Shown: positions 26,947-36,430, counted from the first letter of the stretch. The stretch is 64,000 nucleotides of DNA from CALBPI01 sp038524795 (GCA_038524795.1 JBCBIJ010000014.1:28540-92539); one strand, 5' to 3'. A program made the numbers and translations. The notes: a model not told the origin generated them from the letters alone.

Positions 26947-28080
26947 ATGCGTAATCGCCTGCTGCTCATCATCGGACTCATCGCCACGTTGTGGACGGCG
27001 ACGGCTGAATCTGCCGTACTGCCCGACGAGCGTACCGACTTGCTCTACCACCGCTACGAAGGTGACAACATCACCATCGAAGGTCCTTCGGTGCTGATTC
27101 GCAAGAACGTTGGCAAGAGTGTTTCCGTTTCAGCGAACTACTACGTCGACATGATCACGAGTGCATCGATCGACGTTGTGACGACGGCGAGTCCGTACGA
27201 GGAAGAGCGCAAGCAGGGCTCCATCGGTGTCGACTACCTGCGTGGCGGCACGATGATGTCATTCGGCCTGACGCGCAGCACGGAGTCCGATTTCGAAGCG
27301 GAGACCTGGAGCCTCGCGGTCAGCCAAAACCTGTTTGGTGACCTCACCACGGTTACGATCGCCTACAGCCTCGGTGACGACGTTGTCGGCATGTCCACCG
27401 ATGAGACATTCGCGCGCGATGTGGCGCGCCAGGCCTACGGCATCGGCATCAGCCAGATCTTCACCAAGAACCTCATCATGGGCTTCAATTTCGAAGCCAT
27501 TACCGACGAGGGCTTCTTGCGTAACCCGTACCGCTCGGTGCGCTATCTCAACGACGATGGCACGAGCTTCAGCTACCAAAGCGAGCGTTACCCGAACACG
27601 CGAACGAGTTCGGCTGCCTCCATCTCGGGTCGCTACTACCTGCCGTACCGCGCTGCGATTAACGGCCAGATCCGTGGCTTCTCCGATACCTGGGGCATCA
27701 CGTCGATGACCTATGAGCTCGGGTACACGCACCCATGGCGCGACTTCACGTTCTCGACGCGCGTGCGCTACTACACCCAGGACCAGGCCGACTTCTATTC
27801 GGATCTGTTCCCGCGTTTTGACTTCCAGAACTTCCTGGCGCGCGATAAGGAGCTCTCGACCTTTACGAGCACCACGTTCCGCGCCGCCGTGGCCTGGGAC
27901 ATCGGGACCGACGGATTTGGGCCGTTCAGCAAAGCGCGACTCACCGCATTCTGGGACCACATCCTTTTCGACTACGAGAACTTCAGCGACCTGCGTGTTG
28001 AGGGCGTACTGCCCGGCGAGGAGCCGAATTTCACATTCGAAGCGGACGTCGTCCAGCTGCTGTTCTCAGTCTGGTACTGA
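26947..28080 (+). CDS. DUF3570-family outer-membrane protein
   Basis: A 377-residue protein with a signal peptide (LLLIIGLIATLWTATAESA). The mature protein is a succession of beta strands with aromatic girdle residues (FSYQSERYPNTRTSSAASIS, YELGYTHPWRDFTFSTRVRY) and ends LLFSVWY, consistent with an outer-membrane barrel of roughly 14-16 strands. The family, DUF3570, typically neighbours DUF4266. In other genomes known to me this pair can accompany thioredoxin-like and ApbE genes, which are absent here. Its stop region overlaps the convergent zinc-peptidase-like gene by 15 bases, with no terminator seen between. Confidence 0.85.
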   Translation: MRNRLLLIIGLIATLWTATAESAVLPDERTDLLYHRYEGDNITIEGPSVLIRKNVGKSVSVSANYYVDMITSASIDVVTTASPYEEERKQGSIGVDYLRGGTMMSFGLTRSTESDFEAETWSLAVSQNLFGDLTTVTIAYSLGDDVVGMSTDETFARDVARQAYGIGISQIFTKNLIMGFNFEAITDEGFLRNPYRSVRYLNDDGTSFSYQSERYPNTRTSSAASISGRYYLPYRAAINGQIRGFSDTWGITSMTYELGYTHPWRDFTFSTRVRYYTQDQADFYSDLFPRFDFQNFLARDKELSTFTSTTFRAAVAWDIGTDGFGPFSKARLTAFWDHILFDYENFSDLRVEGVLPGEEPNFTFEADVVQLLFSVWY

Positions 28081-29487
28081 TCCTGGCAGTGGCGGTGGCC
28101 GCCACTCACCGATGAACGCTTCGCGTTGCAGCACCACAAGTTGCAGCAGCGTGGCGGCAGCTGTGTCGATCGTATCCCCCACCACGACATAGGCGGTGCC
28201 GTCGCCCTCACGCGGTAGCGCGTGAACCAGACGCGCCTCCTCAGTGGCCCGTTTCCGGACTCGTTCGAGGGCCGCGGCGGGAATCCAGTTCGACAGTCGG
28301 CTCAATGTATCGGGCGTTGCAATCGCCACTACGGGTAGTGCCGCGTGTCGTTTTGCTGCCGTGCGCATACCGTCGGCAGTCACGACATCAACAAACGCCG
28401 TGGCTGGCGTGAGCCGTTCCTGAGCCAGGCGCTGAGCAGGCCCGAGCTCAGGATCCGTCAATACGAACGCCACCGTGTGCAGCGTGCTATCGAGTCGCCC
28501 GCACTCGCTGCCCAGCGCGTCACGCGCTATGCGGACGTAATCGCGTACGAACGCGGCACCGAGCATGTTGCCGTCCACCAGCTGCCGTTCCATTCTCGTG
28601 CGCAGCGCCTTGGCGATGCGGTCAACGCGAATGTCTGCGTAATAGGATTCCGGTAGCGCTTCATAGCTTGCGAACGCTGCGGGACCCAGCAGGCGCGATT
28701 CGACGATGCCGTTGCCGATGGCGCTCGCCACGGCCTCGTCAAAGAAGTGGTAGGCGGTAACGGCGCAGCTTCCAGGCGCCGACAGAAAGGCGTCGACGAG
28801 TTCGCGACGCTGAGCTTCGGGCATGCCTTCCTGCCAGTGGTGCACAAACTCATGCACGATGACCGGCAGGCGGCTGTCCGCCGTATCCGCCAAGGGCGTT
28901 TCCACATACGCGACCCGCTGACCCAGTGTGGCCAGGCTGCCGCTGCGTGCGCCTTCGATGGCGATCAGCGAGACAGGCGGCAGGTCATCCGATGATTGCC
29001 CGAACAGCGCGGCGATTTGTGGCAACAGAGTTTCCAGCTCGATGCGTGACGCGGCCGTTTCGAGCCCGATGCGTTGGCGCGCGAGTTCGGGCGCAATCTC
29101 TCGCTGCCAGGGCCGCGATGTCCGCCAGAGCAGTTTGTCGATCAGTGCGCGCCGCGCCGGGGGCGGTAACGCCCGTCCCGGTGCGGCGCCCGCCCGGTGC
29201 CGCGATGAGACATCACGCAGATCCGATGCCGTTGGCAGGGCGAGGGCGCCGGAGTCTTGAGCCGGCAAGGCCGTCCGCGCCGATTCACGCCAGCGCTCGA
29301 CATCGCCGGCGTCGATGTAGTCGGCGAGCGGCAGCTGGTCGCGCGTGCAGCGGACGAGCCCGGCCAGGCAGTCCAGCTCGTAGCTCAGGTTGTCGATGTG
29401 CGTATGGCGCACATGAATGGGCGACAGTGTGCGCGCCTGCAGGGGGACGCAGGCAAGCAGCATCGCTAGTGTCACGACTCTCCGCAT
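28066..29487 (-). CDS. Exported HExxH zinc-peptidase-like protein of unknown family
   Basis: A 473-residue protein with a signal peptide from ATG 29487 (MRRVVTLAMLLACVPLQA). H212-E213-x-x-H216 in VIVHEFVHHWQEG is a zinc-metalloprotease motif, and FDEAVASAIGNG at about 249-260 could give the third ligand E251, as in gluzincins. Other cysteines (CLAGLVRC near residue 40, a single Cys before AVTAYHFF) suggest a periplasmic location. No named family is recognised. The gene converges on DUF3570 and overlaps its end. Peptidase activity is inferred from the motif only. Confidence 0.7.
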   Translation of the reverse strand: MRRVVTLAMLLACVPLQARTLSPIHVRHTHIDNLSYELDCLAGLVRCTRDQLPLADYIDAGDVERWRESARTALPAQDSGALALPTASDLRDVSSRHRAGAAPGRALPPPARRALIDKLLWRTSRPWQREIAPELARQRIGLETAASRIELETLLPQIAALFGQSSDDLPPVSLIAIEGARSGSLATLGQRVAYVETPLADTADSRLPVIVHEFVHHWQEGMPEAQRRELVDAFLSAPGSCAVTAYHFFDEAVASAIGNGIVESRLLGPAAFASYEALPESYYADIRVDRIAKALRTRMERQLVDGNMLGAAFVRDYVRIARDALGSECGRLDSTLHTVAFVLTDPELGPAQRLAQERLTPATAFVDVVTADGMRTAAKRHAALPVVAIATPDTLSRLSNWIPAAALERVRKRATEEARLVHALPREGDGTAYVVVGDTIDTAAATLLQLVVLQREAFIGEWRPPPLPGSVPD

Positions 29488-29540
29488 GGCGCAGAGCATA
29501 GGGTGCGGACTCGCGATCGGCAATTTCGCGGGCCCACAAA

Positions 29541-29570
29541 AAACGCCGCGACCTTGCGGACGCGGCGTTC
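29541..29570 (-). terminator. Intrinsic terminator after the MerR-type gene
   Basis: Stem AACGCCGCG (29542-29550) and CGCGGCGTT (29561-29569) with a 10-base loop. Read on the minus strand it ends in TTTTTT, so it terminates the leftward MerR transcript. It also lies upstream of the peptidase-like gene and insulates it. Confidence 0.8.
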
Positions 29571-29622
29571 TTTCAACAGGCGGTATCGCGCCAGCGTGGC
29601 GCCAAATGCCTATTCCTTTGGG

Positions 29623-30639
29623 CTATCGCCGTTTGGGTAAGAACCCTTCGGCTTCGGCCAGTGTGCCCAACGCTTCTTCCATGATGCTCCGGGCTTTGGC
29701 CGTCATGTGGTAGAGGTACGTGTGCAGCGCCGCATCCTGCTCATTGCGGTTTTCGCACTGTGCGCTGTATTCCTCAAACGCGCAGAGGTTCTGCACGAGG
29801 TCTGCCGTGTGCTTCGGACACTCGCATTCGACGGTCGTGCTCGTGCGTGCCAGCTGTGCCAACTCGACATCGTTGAATCGACGGCGTGGCACAGCTTCCT
29901 GCGGGTTGATCTCCAGTGCAGCGGCACCCGTGGGCGCCACGTCCTCGAGCACGGGGCGGTTTTCCGCGCCGCGACGCAGCAGCTGGTAGAGCGTCTGCGT
30001 GGTCACCGGTGAGCGCAGCAGTTCGACACGGTCGGCTGCCAGTGCCTCGAGATCCGCTTTTGTACCGAAGTTAAACAGCACAATGGCACGGCGCGTACCC
30101 GAGAGGCGGCGCAGGCGGGCCACGACCTGTCGCACTTCAGGGTCGATGACGGGGAACTCGAGCAGCAGAACGTCCGGCTCGATACTACGGATTTGCTCCG
30201 AGAACTCGTCGAGGTCAGTGGCGTTAATGCAGACTTCCATCTTGCCGGCGCTGTTCAGCCGCTCCGCAAGGTTCTCCAACGAGAAACCGCCGTAGGCAGC
30301 GACACGAACGAGCCCCACCGAGGCGACCAGTTGCAGGCTGCTCGATTGTTCGATGAGCTGATCGCGACGCGACTTGAGCTCTTCTGTCGACAGGTTAGCG
30401 ATCTGACCAATCGACGACCCGTTGTCGGAGAGCGATTTGAGCAACGACAGTTTTTCGATGTCAGCTTTCGAATACACACGACGACCACTGTCAGTGCGGT
30501 CGGCAACGACAGCGCTGTAGCGTCGTTCCCAGATCCGCAGGGTGTGCGTCGAAATGCCCGTCAGTCGTGCAACAGCACCGATCGAGTAACCGGCAGATTT
30601 GGTATCTTCGTCAATAACGGCAGACTTCTCTGTAGCCAT
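29623..30639 (-). CDS. MerR-family regulator with cobalamin-domain-like C-terminus
   Basis: A 338-residue regulator. Residues about 17-85 are a MerR DNA-binding domain (YSIGAVARLTGISTHTLRIW, RRVYSKADIEKLSLLKSL). The middle helical segment and the Rossmann-like region (EPDVLLLEFPVIDPEVRQVV, RAIVLFNFGTKADLEAL) resemble MlrA/CarH-type B12-binding architecture, but the DxHxxG motif that holds the cobalamin base is not present, so B12 binding is unlikely. A His/Cys-containing C-terminal tail (VECECPKHTADLVQNLCAFE) could hold a metal. ATG 30639 is chosen because the MerR domain then has its normal N-terminus. It is downstream of the double UvrA gene on the same strand. Confidence 0.85.
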   Translation of the reverse strand: MATEKSAVIDEDTKSAGYSIGAVARLTGISTHTLRIWERRYSAVVADRTDSGRRVYSKADIEKLSLLKSLSDNGSSIGQIANLSTEELKSRRDQLIEQSSSLQLVASVGLVRVAAYGGFSLENLAERLNSAGKMEVCINATDLDEFSEQIRSIEPDVLLLEFPVIDPEVRQVVARLRRLSGTRRAIVLFNFGTKADLEALAADRVELLRSPVTTQTLYQLLRRGAENRPVLEDVAPTGAAALEINPQEAVPRRRFNDVELAQLARTSTTVECECPKHTADLVQNLCAFEEYSAQCENRNEQDAALHTYLYHMTAKARSIMEEALGTLAEAEGFLPKRR

Positions 30640-30727
30640 GGGTGTACCTCGCAAGACGCTCGCGGTGCGTCTGGCAGTGGGGGTTGATCTTCGCGAGTTG
30701 GACAATAGCACAGAAACCTATACATCG

Positions 30728-33700
30728 CTACTGCGTGTCGAGGTTTCTGCGATCTCTGTCGAAGAATGCCCTGAGGGCTGCCGTTGTATGCGAAACATCA
30801 TTTAATTCAGCGAGTTGCTTCGGTTTTCCCTGTGCAACGATGCGGCCACCCGCTGCACCACCTTCCGGACCCATGTCGATGATCCAGTCGGCTTCGGCAA
30901 TAATGTCGAGATTGTGTTCTATTATCAGTACCGAGTGCCCTGCATCGACGAGCCGGTGTAGGACCCGGATCAGTTTTTCGACGTCCGCCATGTGCAGCCC
31001 GATGGTTGGCTCGTCGAGCACATAGAGCGTGTGCTGCGGATTGTCGACGGCCTCAAGTACGGGCCGCGCCGGGTCGGGGCGTGCCTTGGCCAGTTCACTG
31101 ACGAGCTTGATGCGCTGCGCCTCGCCACCTGACAGGGTGGGGCTTGGCTGGCCCAGTGTCAGGTAACCCAGGCCAACGGCGTCCAGCAGCTTGAGCGCGT
31201 GGTGGATTTTCGGGTGTGCAGCAAAGAATTCGACGGCATCCGAAACGGCCATCTGCAGAATGTCGCCGATGCTTTGGCCGCGGTAGCGGATCCCGAGGGT
31301 GTCGGGTGTGAAGCGCTTGCCGCCGCAGGCCTCACAGGGCACCTGTACGTCTGGCATGAAGCTCATCTCGATACGTCGCATGCCCTGGCCGTCACATTCG
31401 GGACAGCGACCCTCTTTGGTGTTGAACGAGAATCGGCTTGCCGTGTAGCCACGCATGCGCGCCTCGGGCGTTTGCGCGAATAGCTTGCGGATGTCGTCCC
31501 AGAACCCAACGTAGGTCGCGGGGCAGGAGCGTGGGGTCTTGCCGATCGGCGTTTGGTCAACCTCCAGCACGCGGCTGATCGATTCCCAGCCCTCAAGCGC
31601 CTGGCACCCGACAAGCGGTGCCTGTTTGCGCCCCCGCCGGCGACCCGCCGACACCAGACGGGCCACGTTGGTTTCGACGACGCCGCGAATGAGCGAGCTC
31701 TTGCCGCTGCCCGACACGCCGGTCACCGCGACAAGCGCGCCCAGGGGCAGGCGCGCTGAGACGCGCTTTAGATTGTTGAGTGTGGCCTGTTTGACGGCGA
31801 GTGCGGGTGCACTGCGCCGACGCGGGTTGACGTCTCGCGGCGTCTCGACAACGGGGTGTTGCAAGGGCTCACGGAGCATGCGGCCCGTGAGCGACTCGCT
31901 CGCGCGCTCGATACGGCGCAGGTTGCCCTCGGCAACGATTCGGCCGCCGCGTGTTCCGGCGCCCGGTCCGATGTCGATGATGTGCTGAGCGCCCCGGATC
32001 GTGTCCTCGTCGTGCTCGACCACCACGACCGTGTTGCCGCTCTTCTGCAAGGCCTGCAGCGTGCCCAGTAGTTTGGCGTTGTCGCGCGCGTGCAAGCCAA
32101 TCGTTGGTTCGTCGAGGATGTAGCAGACGCCGCGCAGATTGGAGCCGAGTTGTGCCGCGAGCCGGATGCGTTGCGCCTCGCCACCTGAAAGGGTCGGTGC
32201 GCTGCGCGACAACGTCAGATAACCAAGCCCAACTCGCTCGAGAAAGCCAAGTCTGCCTTCGAGTTCGGCGATGATGTCGCGCGCCACTTCAGCATCGCGG
32301 CCTTTGAGATTGAGGGTCGTGACCCAGGCCAGCGCATCGGAGACAGGCATATCGGCGTAGCTCGCAATATTCTGATCCCGGAAAGTGACCGCCAGGGCTT
32401 CTTCGTTGAGCCGGGCGCCGTTGCAGGTCCCGCAGGTCTCCTCCGACTCACTGGCCGTGCTGCGCCACCACTGCGTGTCGTCCTCTTCCTCATCGCTGTC
32501 GATGCCCGTGCCCGAGCAACTGGGACACCACCCTCGTGGAGAGTTGTAGGAAAACAGGCGCGGATCGAGTTCCGGGAAGCTGCGAGCGCAGCTTGGGCAG
32601 GCGCGCACGGTCGAGTAGAGCGTATCGTCGCCATCGGCATTCACAATCACGTTGCCCTTGCCGAAATCGAGTGCGTCCGACAGCGCGGCATTCAGCGCCT
32701 GCTCCTTGCGCGCATCGATACGCATCGTGGCCACAGGTAGCTCGATGTTGTGCTCGACGAAGCGATCCAGCCGTGGCCAGGGATCCACCGGGGTGAGCTC
32801 GCCGTCCACGCGCAGGGTCTCGAAGCCCTTGCGGCCCGCCCACGCAGCGAGGTCTGTGTAATAGCCCTTGCGACCGATGACCAGCGGCGCAAGCAGCGTG
32901 ATGTCACAGCCCTTGTGTCGTTTCTGCAGCAGCGCTGAAATTTGTTCGGGCGTCTGCGGCTCGATGGGAACGTTGCAGTCAGGGCAGTGCGCCGTGCCCA
33001 GCTTGACGAACAACAGGCGCAAGAAGTGGTAGACCTCGGTCATCGTGCCGACGGTGCTTTTGCGGCCGCCGCGGCTCGTGCGCTGCTCAATGGCTACCGT
33101 GGGCGGTATGCCGAGGACGGCATCCACATCGGGCCGGCTCGCAGGTTGCACGAACTGTCGCGCGTAGGCGTTCAGAGACTCGAGGTAACGGCGCTGGCCT
33201 TCGTTAAAGAGGATGTCAAAGGCGACGGTGCTTTTGCCGCTTCCCGACACGCCCGTGATGACGGTGAAGGTGTCGCGCGGAATCGAAACATCGACGTCAC
33301 GCAGGTTGTGTTCCCGCGCGTGGCGGATTTCGATGGCGCGCGCGGCGCGTTCGCGTTTCGCAGGCAGGTACTCGGCTGCAGTCTCCGCAGCCATTTGCAT
33401 GGGGTCCTGAGTCTTGCGGTAGCGCCCCAGGGCAATACCCGTGTGGTTGTCCTTGGCATCGATGAGTCCCTCAACCGGACCGGCGTAGCCGAGCTTGCCG
33501 CCCCCTTCGCCACCTTCCGGACCCAGGTCGACGATCCAGTCGCTGGCGTCGATGACATCGAGGTTGTGCTCGATAACGACAATGCTGTGGCCCTCATCGA
33601 TGAGCTTGTCGAACGCGCCCAAGAGTCGTTCGATGTCGCTGAAGTGCAGCCCAGTGGTCGGCTCGTCGAACAGGAACAGCTTGCCTTTGCCGAACCGCTT

Positions 33701-36241
33701 CGACTGCGCCTCAACCAGGTGCTTGGCGAGCTTAAGCCGCTGTGCCTCGCCGCCTGACAGGGTGGGCACGGGCTGACCCAGCCTGAGGTAGTCAAGCCCG
33801 ACGTCAACAAGCGGCTGTAGTGATCGCGACACCGCCGGCGTCTCCGCAAAAAACGCGAGCGCCTCTGTCACGGTCATGTCCAGCACATCGGCAATCGACT
33901 TGGACGGGCCATCATCATTCGCGGGCCAGACGTGTACCTCCAGAATCTCGTCGCGAAAGCGCTTGCCATCGCACACAGGGCAGCGCAGGTACACGTCTGA
34001 GAGGAATTGCATCTCGACGTGCTCGTAGCCCGTGCCACCGCAATGCGGGCAGCGCCCATCGCCCGAGTTAAAGCTGAACTTCCCCGGCTTGTAGCCGCGT
34101 TCGACGGCCAGCGGCTGCTCGCAGAACTGCTTGCGTATGGCATCGAAGGCACCGACGAAGCTGGCCGGATTCGAGCGTGCGGTCTTGCCGATCTGCGCCT
34201 GGTCCACGTAGACCACGTTCTCGATGGCATCGGGGTTGACCAGGGTGTCGTGCGCGCCGGGTAGATCGCCGCCGCCGCCGAAGTGCCGCCGCAATGCCGG
34301 ATAGAGAACATCGCCGACGAGAGTTGATTTGCCGCTGCCCGAAACGCCTGTGACGCACACGAGCCCACCGAGCGGAAAGTCCACATCGATGTCTTGCAGA
34401 TTGTGCGCCCGTGCGCCACGCACTCCGACGCTTCCGCGGGCCGCATCGAGCTCCCGCCGCTGGCGGCAGTCAGCCACGCGCCGCTTCCCCGTCAGGTAGG
34501 CACCCGTGCCTGAGCGGCGACGGGCAAGACCCTTGATGGTGCCGTTAAAGACAATCTGGCCGCCGCGCTCGCCGGGACCGGGACCGATGTCCACGATGCG
34601 GTCGGCGACGTGCATGATCTGCGGATCGTGCTCGACCACGATAAGCGTATTGCCTGCGTCACGCAGTCGCGTGAGCACCGCGTTAATGCGGCTGACGTCG
34701 CGCGGGTGCAGACCGATGGAGGGTTCATCGAGCACAAACAGCGTATTGACCAGCGACGTGCCGAGCGCCGTTGTCAGGTTGATGCGCTGCACTTCGCCAC
34801 CGGACAACGTTCGTGATTGGCGGTCGAGCGTCAGGTAACCGAGCCCCGTTTCAGCGAGAAAGCTGATGCGCCCGCGGATCTCCTCAAGCAACAACTCCGC
34901 GGCCTCTGCCACGGCGGCCGGCGGTCGCCAGGCGTCGAAAAAAGCAGCCAATCGTGTGATCGGCAGCAGCATCAGCTCATGCATGTTGAGCCCAGGTGGC
35001 GCACCCTCTCGTGTGGCACCCGCTGCGTCGGTGGCGGCCTTGTCTCCGAGCCGCCAACGCAGGCCCGCCGGTTTCAGCCGTGCACCATTGCAGGCCGGGC
35101 AGGTTTCGTAACTGCGGTAGCGCGAGAGCATGACGCGCACGTGCATCTTGTAGGCCTTGCTCTCGAGCCAGTCGAAGAACGCTGTGACGCCGGGCCACAG
35201 GCCCTTGCTGACACTGCCCTCGCCGTCGAAGACCCAGGCCTGGTCATCGGCATCGAGGTCCTCCCATGGAGTGTTGACCGAAATGCCCGCTTTACGGGCG
35301 CGACGCAGCAGCCGCGTCTGCAGGTCGCTGTAGCTCTTGCCCTGCAGTGGCTTGATGGCGCCGTCCTCAAGCGACAGGCGTGGGTCGGGTACGACGAGCG
35401 CCCTGTCGATCCCCATGACGCGACCGAACCCCCGACAGGTCTCGCAGGCCCCCAGCGGCGAGTTAAACGAGAACATGCTCGGCGTGGCCGGGGAAAACTC
35501 AAGATCACAGCTCGCGCAATGCAGGCGCGATGAGAACCGCGCTGTGGCCTGGGCGTCCTCTTCGGCATCAAGGTCCACAATGGCGACGTGACCGTCACCC
35601 CGCGACAACGCTTCCTCGATGGCTTCGATGGCGCGCTCATAGCGGTCGGGGTCCAGCCGCAGTCGGTCCTGCACGACCTGCAACGCGTCATCGCGCCGTT
35701 TGAGGATGCGCGTGTACCCCTGTTGCGCCAGGAAGCGCTCGATTTCATCGGCAGAGAAATTCTCTGGTATCGCCGCCTCGAAGGTGATGGCGACGCGGCG
35801 GCCCGGCCAGCGCTCGAGCACAGCATCCCAAATGGACTGCGGGTGATCCTCTCGAACCAGTTCGCCGTTGACGTCGCAGTAAAGGTCGGCCGCCCGCGCG
35901 AACAGGAGCTTCAGGTGGTCGTTGAGCTCGGTCATCGTGCCCACCGTTGACCGCGATGTGCGCACGGGATTGGTCTGATCGATGGCGATGGCGGGCGGGA
36001 TGCCGTCGATACGATCAACGGCAGGTTTGTCCATGCGGTCGAGGAACTGGCGCGCGTAGGGGGAGAAGGTCTCGACGTAACGGCGCTGGCCCTCGGCATA
36101 AATCGTATCGAACGCCAGCGAGGACTTGCCACTGCCCGAGACGCCCGTGACGACAATGAGCTCACCGAGCGGCAGGTCAATGTCGACGTTGCGCAGGTTG
36201 TTCTGGCGGGCACCGCGGACGGCGATCCGGTCTCGGGCCAT
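30728..36241 (-). CDS. uvrA: Double-length UvrA-like ABC ATPase (tandem UvrA fusion)
   Basis: A 1837-residue protein, twice the usual 940 or so. It holds four complete ABC modules. All four Walker A motifs read GVSGSGKS (first at residues 33-40), and the four signatures are TLSGGEVQR, TLSGGEAQRLK, TLSGGEAQRIR and TLSGGEAQRIK. Each half starts with the UvrA pattern EGQRRY(V/L)E and carries an insertion with CxxC zinc motifs (for example CPHCGGTGYEH and CPECDGQGMRR). The second half begins at about residue 965. UvrA normally acts as a dimer in nucleotide excision repair; this chain looks like a covalent dimer. It may be an accessory UvrA beside a normal one elsewhere. The longer open frame is discarded because MARDRIAVRGARQNNL matches family starts. 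Confidence 0.93.
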   Translation of the reverse strand: MARDRIAVRGARQNNLRNVDIDLPLGELIVVTGVSGSGKSSLAFDTIYAEGQRRYVETFSPYARQFLDRMDKPAVDRIDGIPPAIAIDQTNPVRTSRSTVGTMTELNDHLKLLFARAADLYCDVNGELVREDHPQSIWDAVLERWPGRRVAITFEAAIPENFSADEIERFLAQQGYTRILKRRDDALQVVQDRLRLDPDRYERAIEAIEEALSRGDGHVAIVDLDAEEDAQATARFSSRLHCASCDLEFSPATPSMFSFNSPLGACETCRGFGRVMGIDRALVVPDPRLSLEDGAIKPLQGKSYSDLQTRLLRRARKAGISVNTPWEDLDADDQAWVFDGEGSVSKGLWPGVTAFFDWLESKAYKMHVRVMLSRYRSYETCPACNGARLKPAGLRWRLGDKAATDAAGATREGAPPGLNMHELMLLPITRLAAFFDAWRPPAAVAEAAELLLEEIRGRISFLAETGLGYLTLDRQSRTLSGGEVQRINLTTALGTSLVNTLFVLDEPSIGLHPRDVSRINAVLTRLRDAGNTLIVVEHDPQIMHVADRIVDIGPGPGERGGQIVFNGTIKGLARRRSGTGAYLTGKRRVADCRQRRELDAARGSVGVRGARAHNLQDIDVDFPLGGLVCVTGVSGSGKSTLVGDVLYPALRRHFGGGGDLPGAHDTLVNPDAIENVVYVDQAQIGKTARSNPASFVGAFDAIRKQFCEQPLAVERGYKPGKFSFNSGDGRCPHCGGTGYEHVEMQFLSDVYLRCPVCDGKRFRDEILEVHVWPANDDGPSKSIADVLDMTVTEALAFFAETPAVSRSLQPLVDVGLDYLRLGQPVPTLSGGEAQRLKLAKHLVEAQSKRFGKGKLFLFDEPTTGLHFSDIERLLGAFDKLIDEGHSIVVIEHNLDVIDASDWIVDLGPEGGEGGGKLGYAGPVEGLIDAKDNHTGIALGRYRKTQDPMQMAAETAAEYLPAKRERAARAIEIRHAREHNLRDVDVSIPRDTFTVITGVSGSGKSTVAFDILFNEGQRRYLESLNAYARQFVQPASRPDVDAVLGIPPTVAIEQRTSRGGRKSTVGTMTEVYHFLRLLFVKLGTAHCPDCNVPIEPQTPEQISALLQKRHKGCDITLLAPLVIGRKGYYTDLAAWAGRKGFETLRVDGELTPVDPWPRLDRFVEHNIELPVATMRIDARKEQALNAALSDALDFGKGNVIVNADGDDTLYSTVRACPSCARSFPELDPRLFSYNSPRGWCPSCSGTGIDSDEEEDDTQWWRSTASESEETCGTCNGARLNEEALAVTFRDQNIASYADMPVSDALAWVTTLNLKGRDAEVARDIIAELEGRLGFLERVGLGYLTLSRSAPTLSGGEAQRIRLAAQLGSNLRGVCYILDEPTIGLHARDNAKLLGTLQALQKSGNTVVVVEHDEDTIRGAQHIIDIGPGAGTRGGRIVAEGNLRRIERASESLTGRMLREPLQHPVVETPRDVNPRRRSAPALAVKQATLNNLKRVSARLPLGALVAVTGVSGSGKSSLIRGVVETNVARLVSAGRRRGRKQAPLVGCQALEGWESISRVLEVDQTPIGKTPRSCPATYVGFWDDIRKLFAQTPEARMRGYTASRFSFNTKEGRCPECDGQGMRRIEMSFMPDVQVPCEACGGKRFTPDTLGIRYRGQSIGDILQMAVSDAVEFFAAHPKIHHALKLLDAVGLGYLTLGQPSPTLSGGEAQRIKLVSELAKARPDPARPVLEAVDNPQHTLYVLDEPTIGLHMADVEKLIRVLHRLVDAGHSVLIIEHNLDIIAEADWIIDMGPEGGAAGGRIVAQGKPKQLAELNDVSHTTAALRAFFDRDRRNLDTQ

Positions 36242-36430
36242 GTCAGGCTGCTCCGGTTTGGCGGGGGTTGGCGTCGCGCCACAGCGGGCGAATGATGCGA
36301 CCGGCGGCAAGCTGACACGCGGCCGCAGCGGGACAGCCGTTATACTGTGCCCGCGCCGTTGCAACAACGTCGACCCCGCCCGGACAACCCGAACCGCCTC
36401 GCAAACAGGCAGCGCGACATCAGGACCCCC
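36242..36430. promoter_or_regulatory. Divergent region between uvrA-like and rhomboid genes
   Basis: No gene here. TATACT at 36341-36346 is a good -10 match toward the rhomboid gene, but the nearest -35-like CTGACA (36312-36317) is 23 bases away, so the promoter is tentative. No LexA-type box is obvious. Confidence 0.3.
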
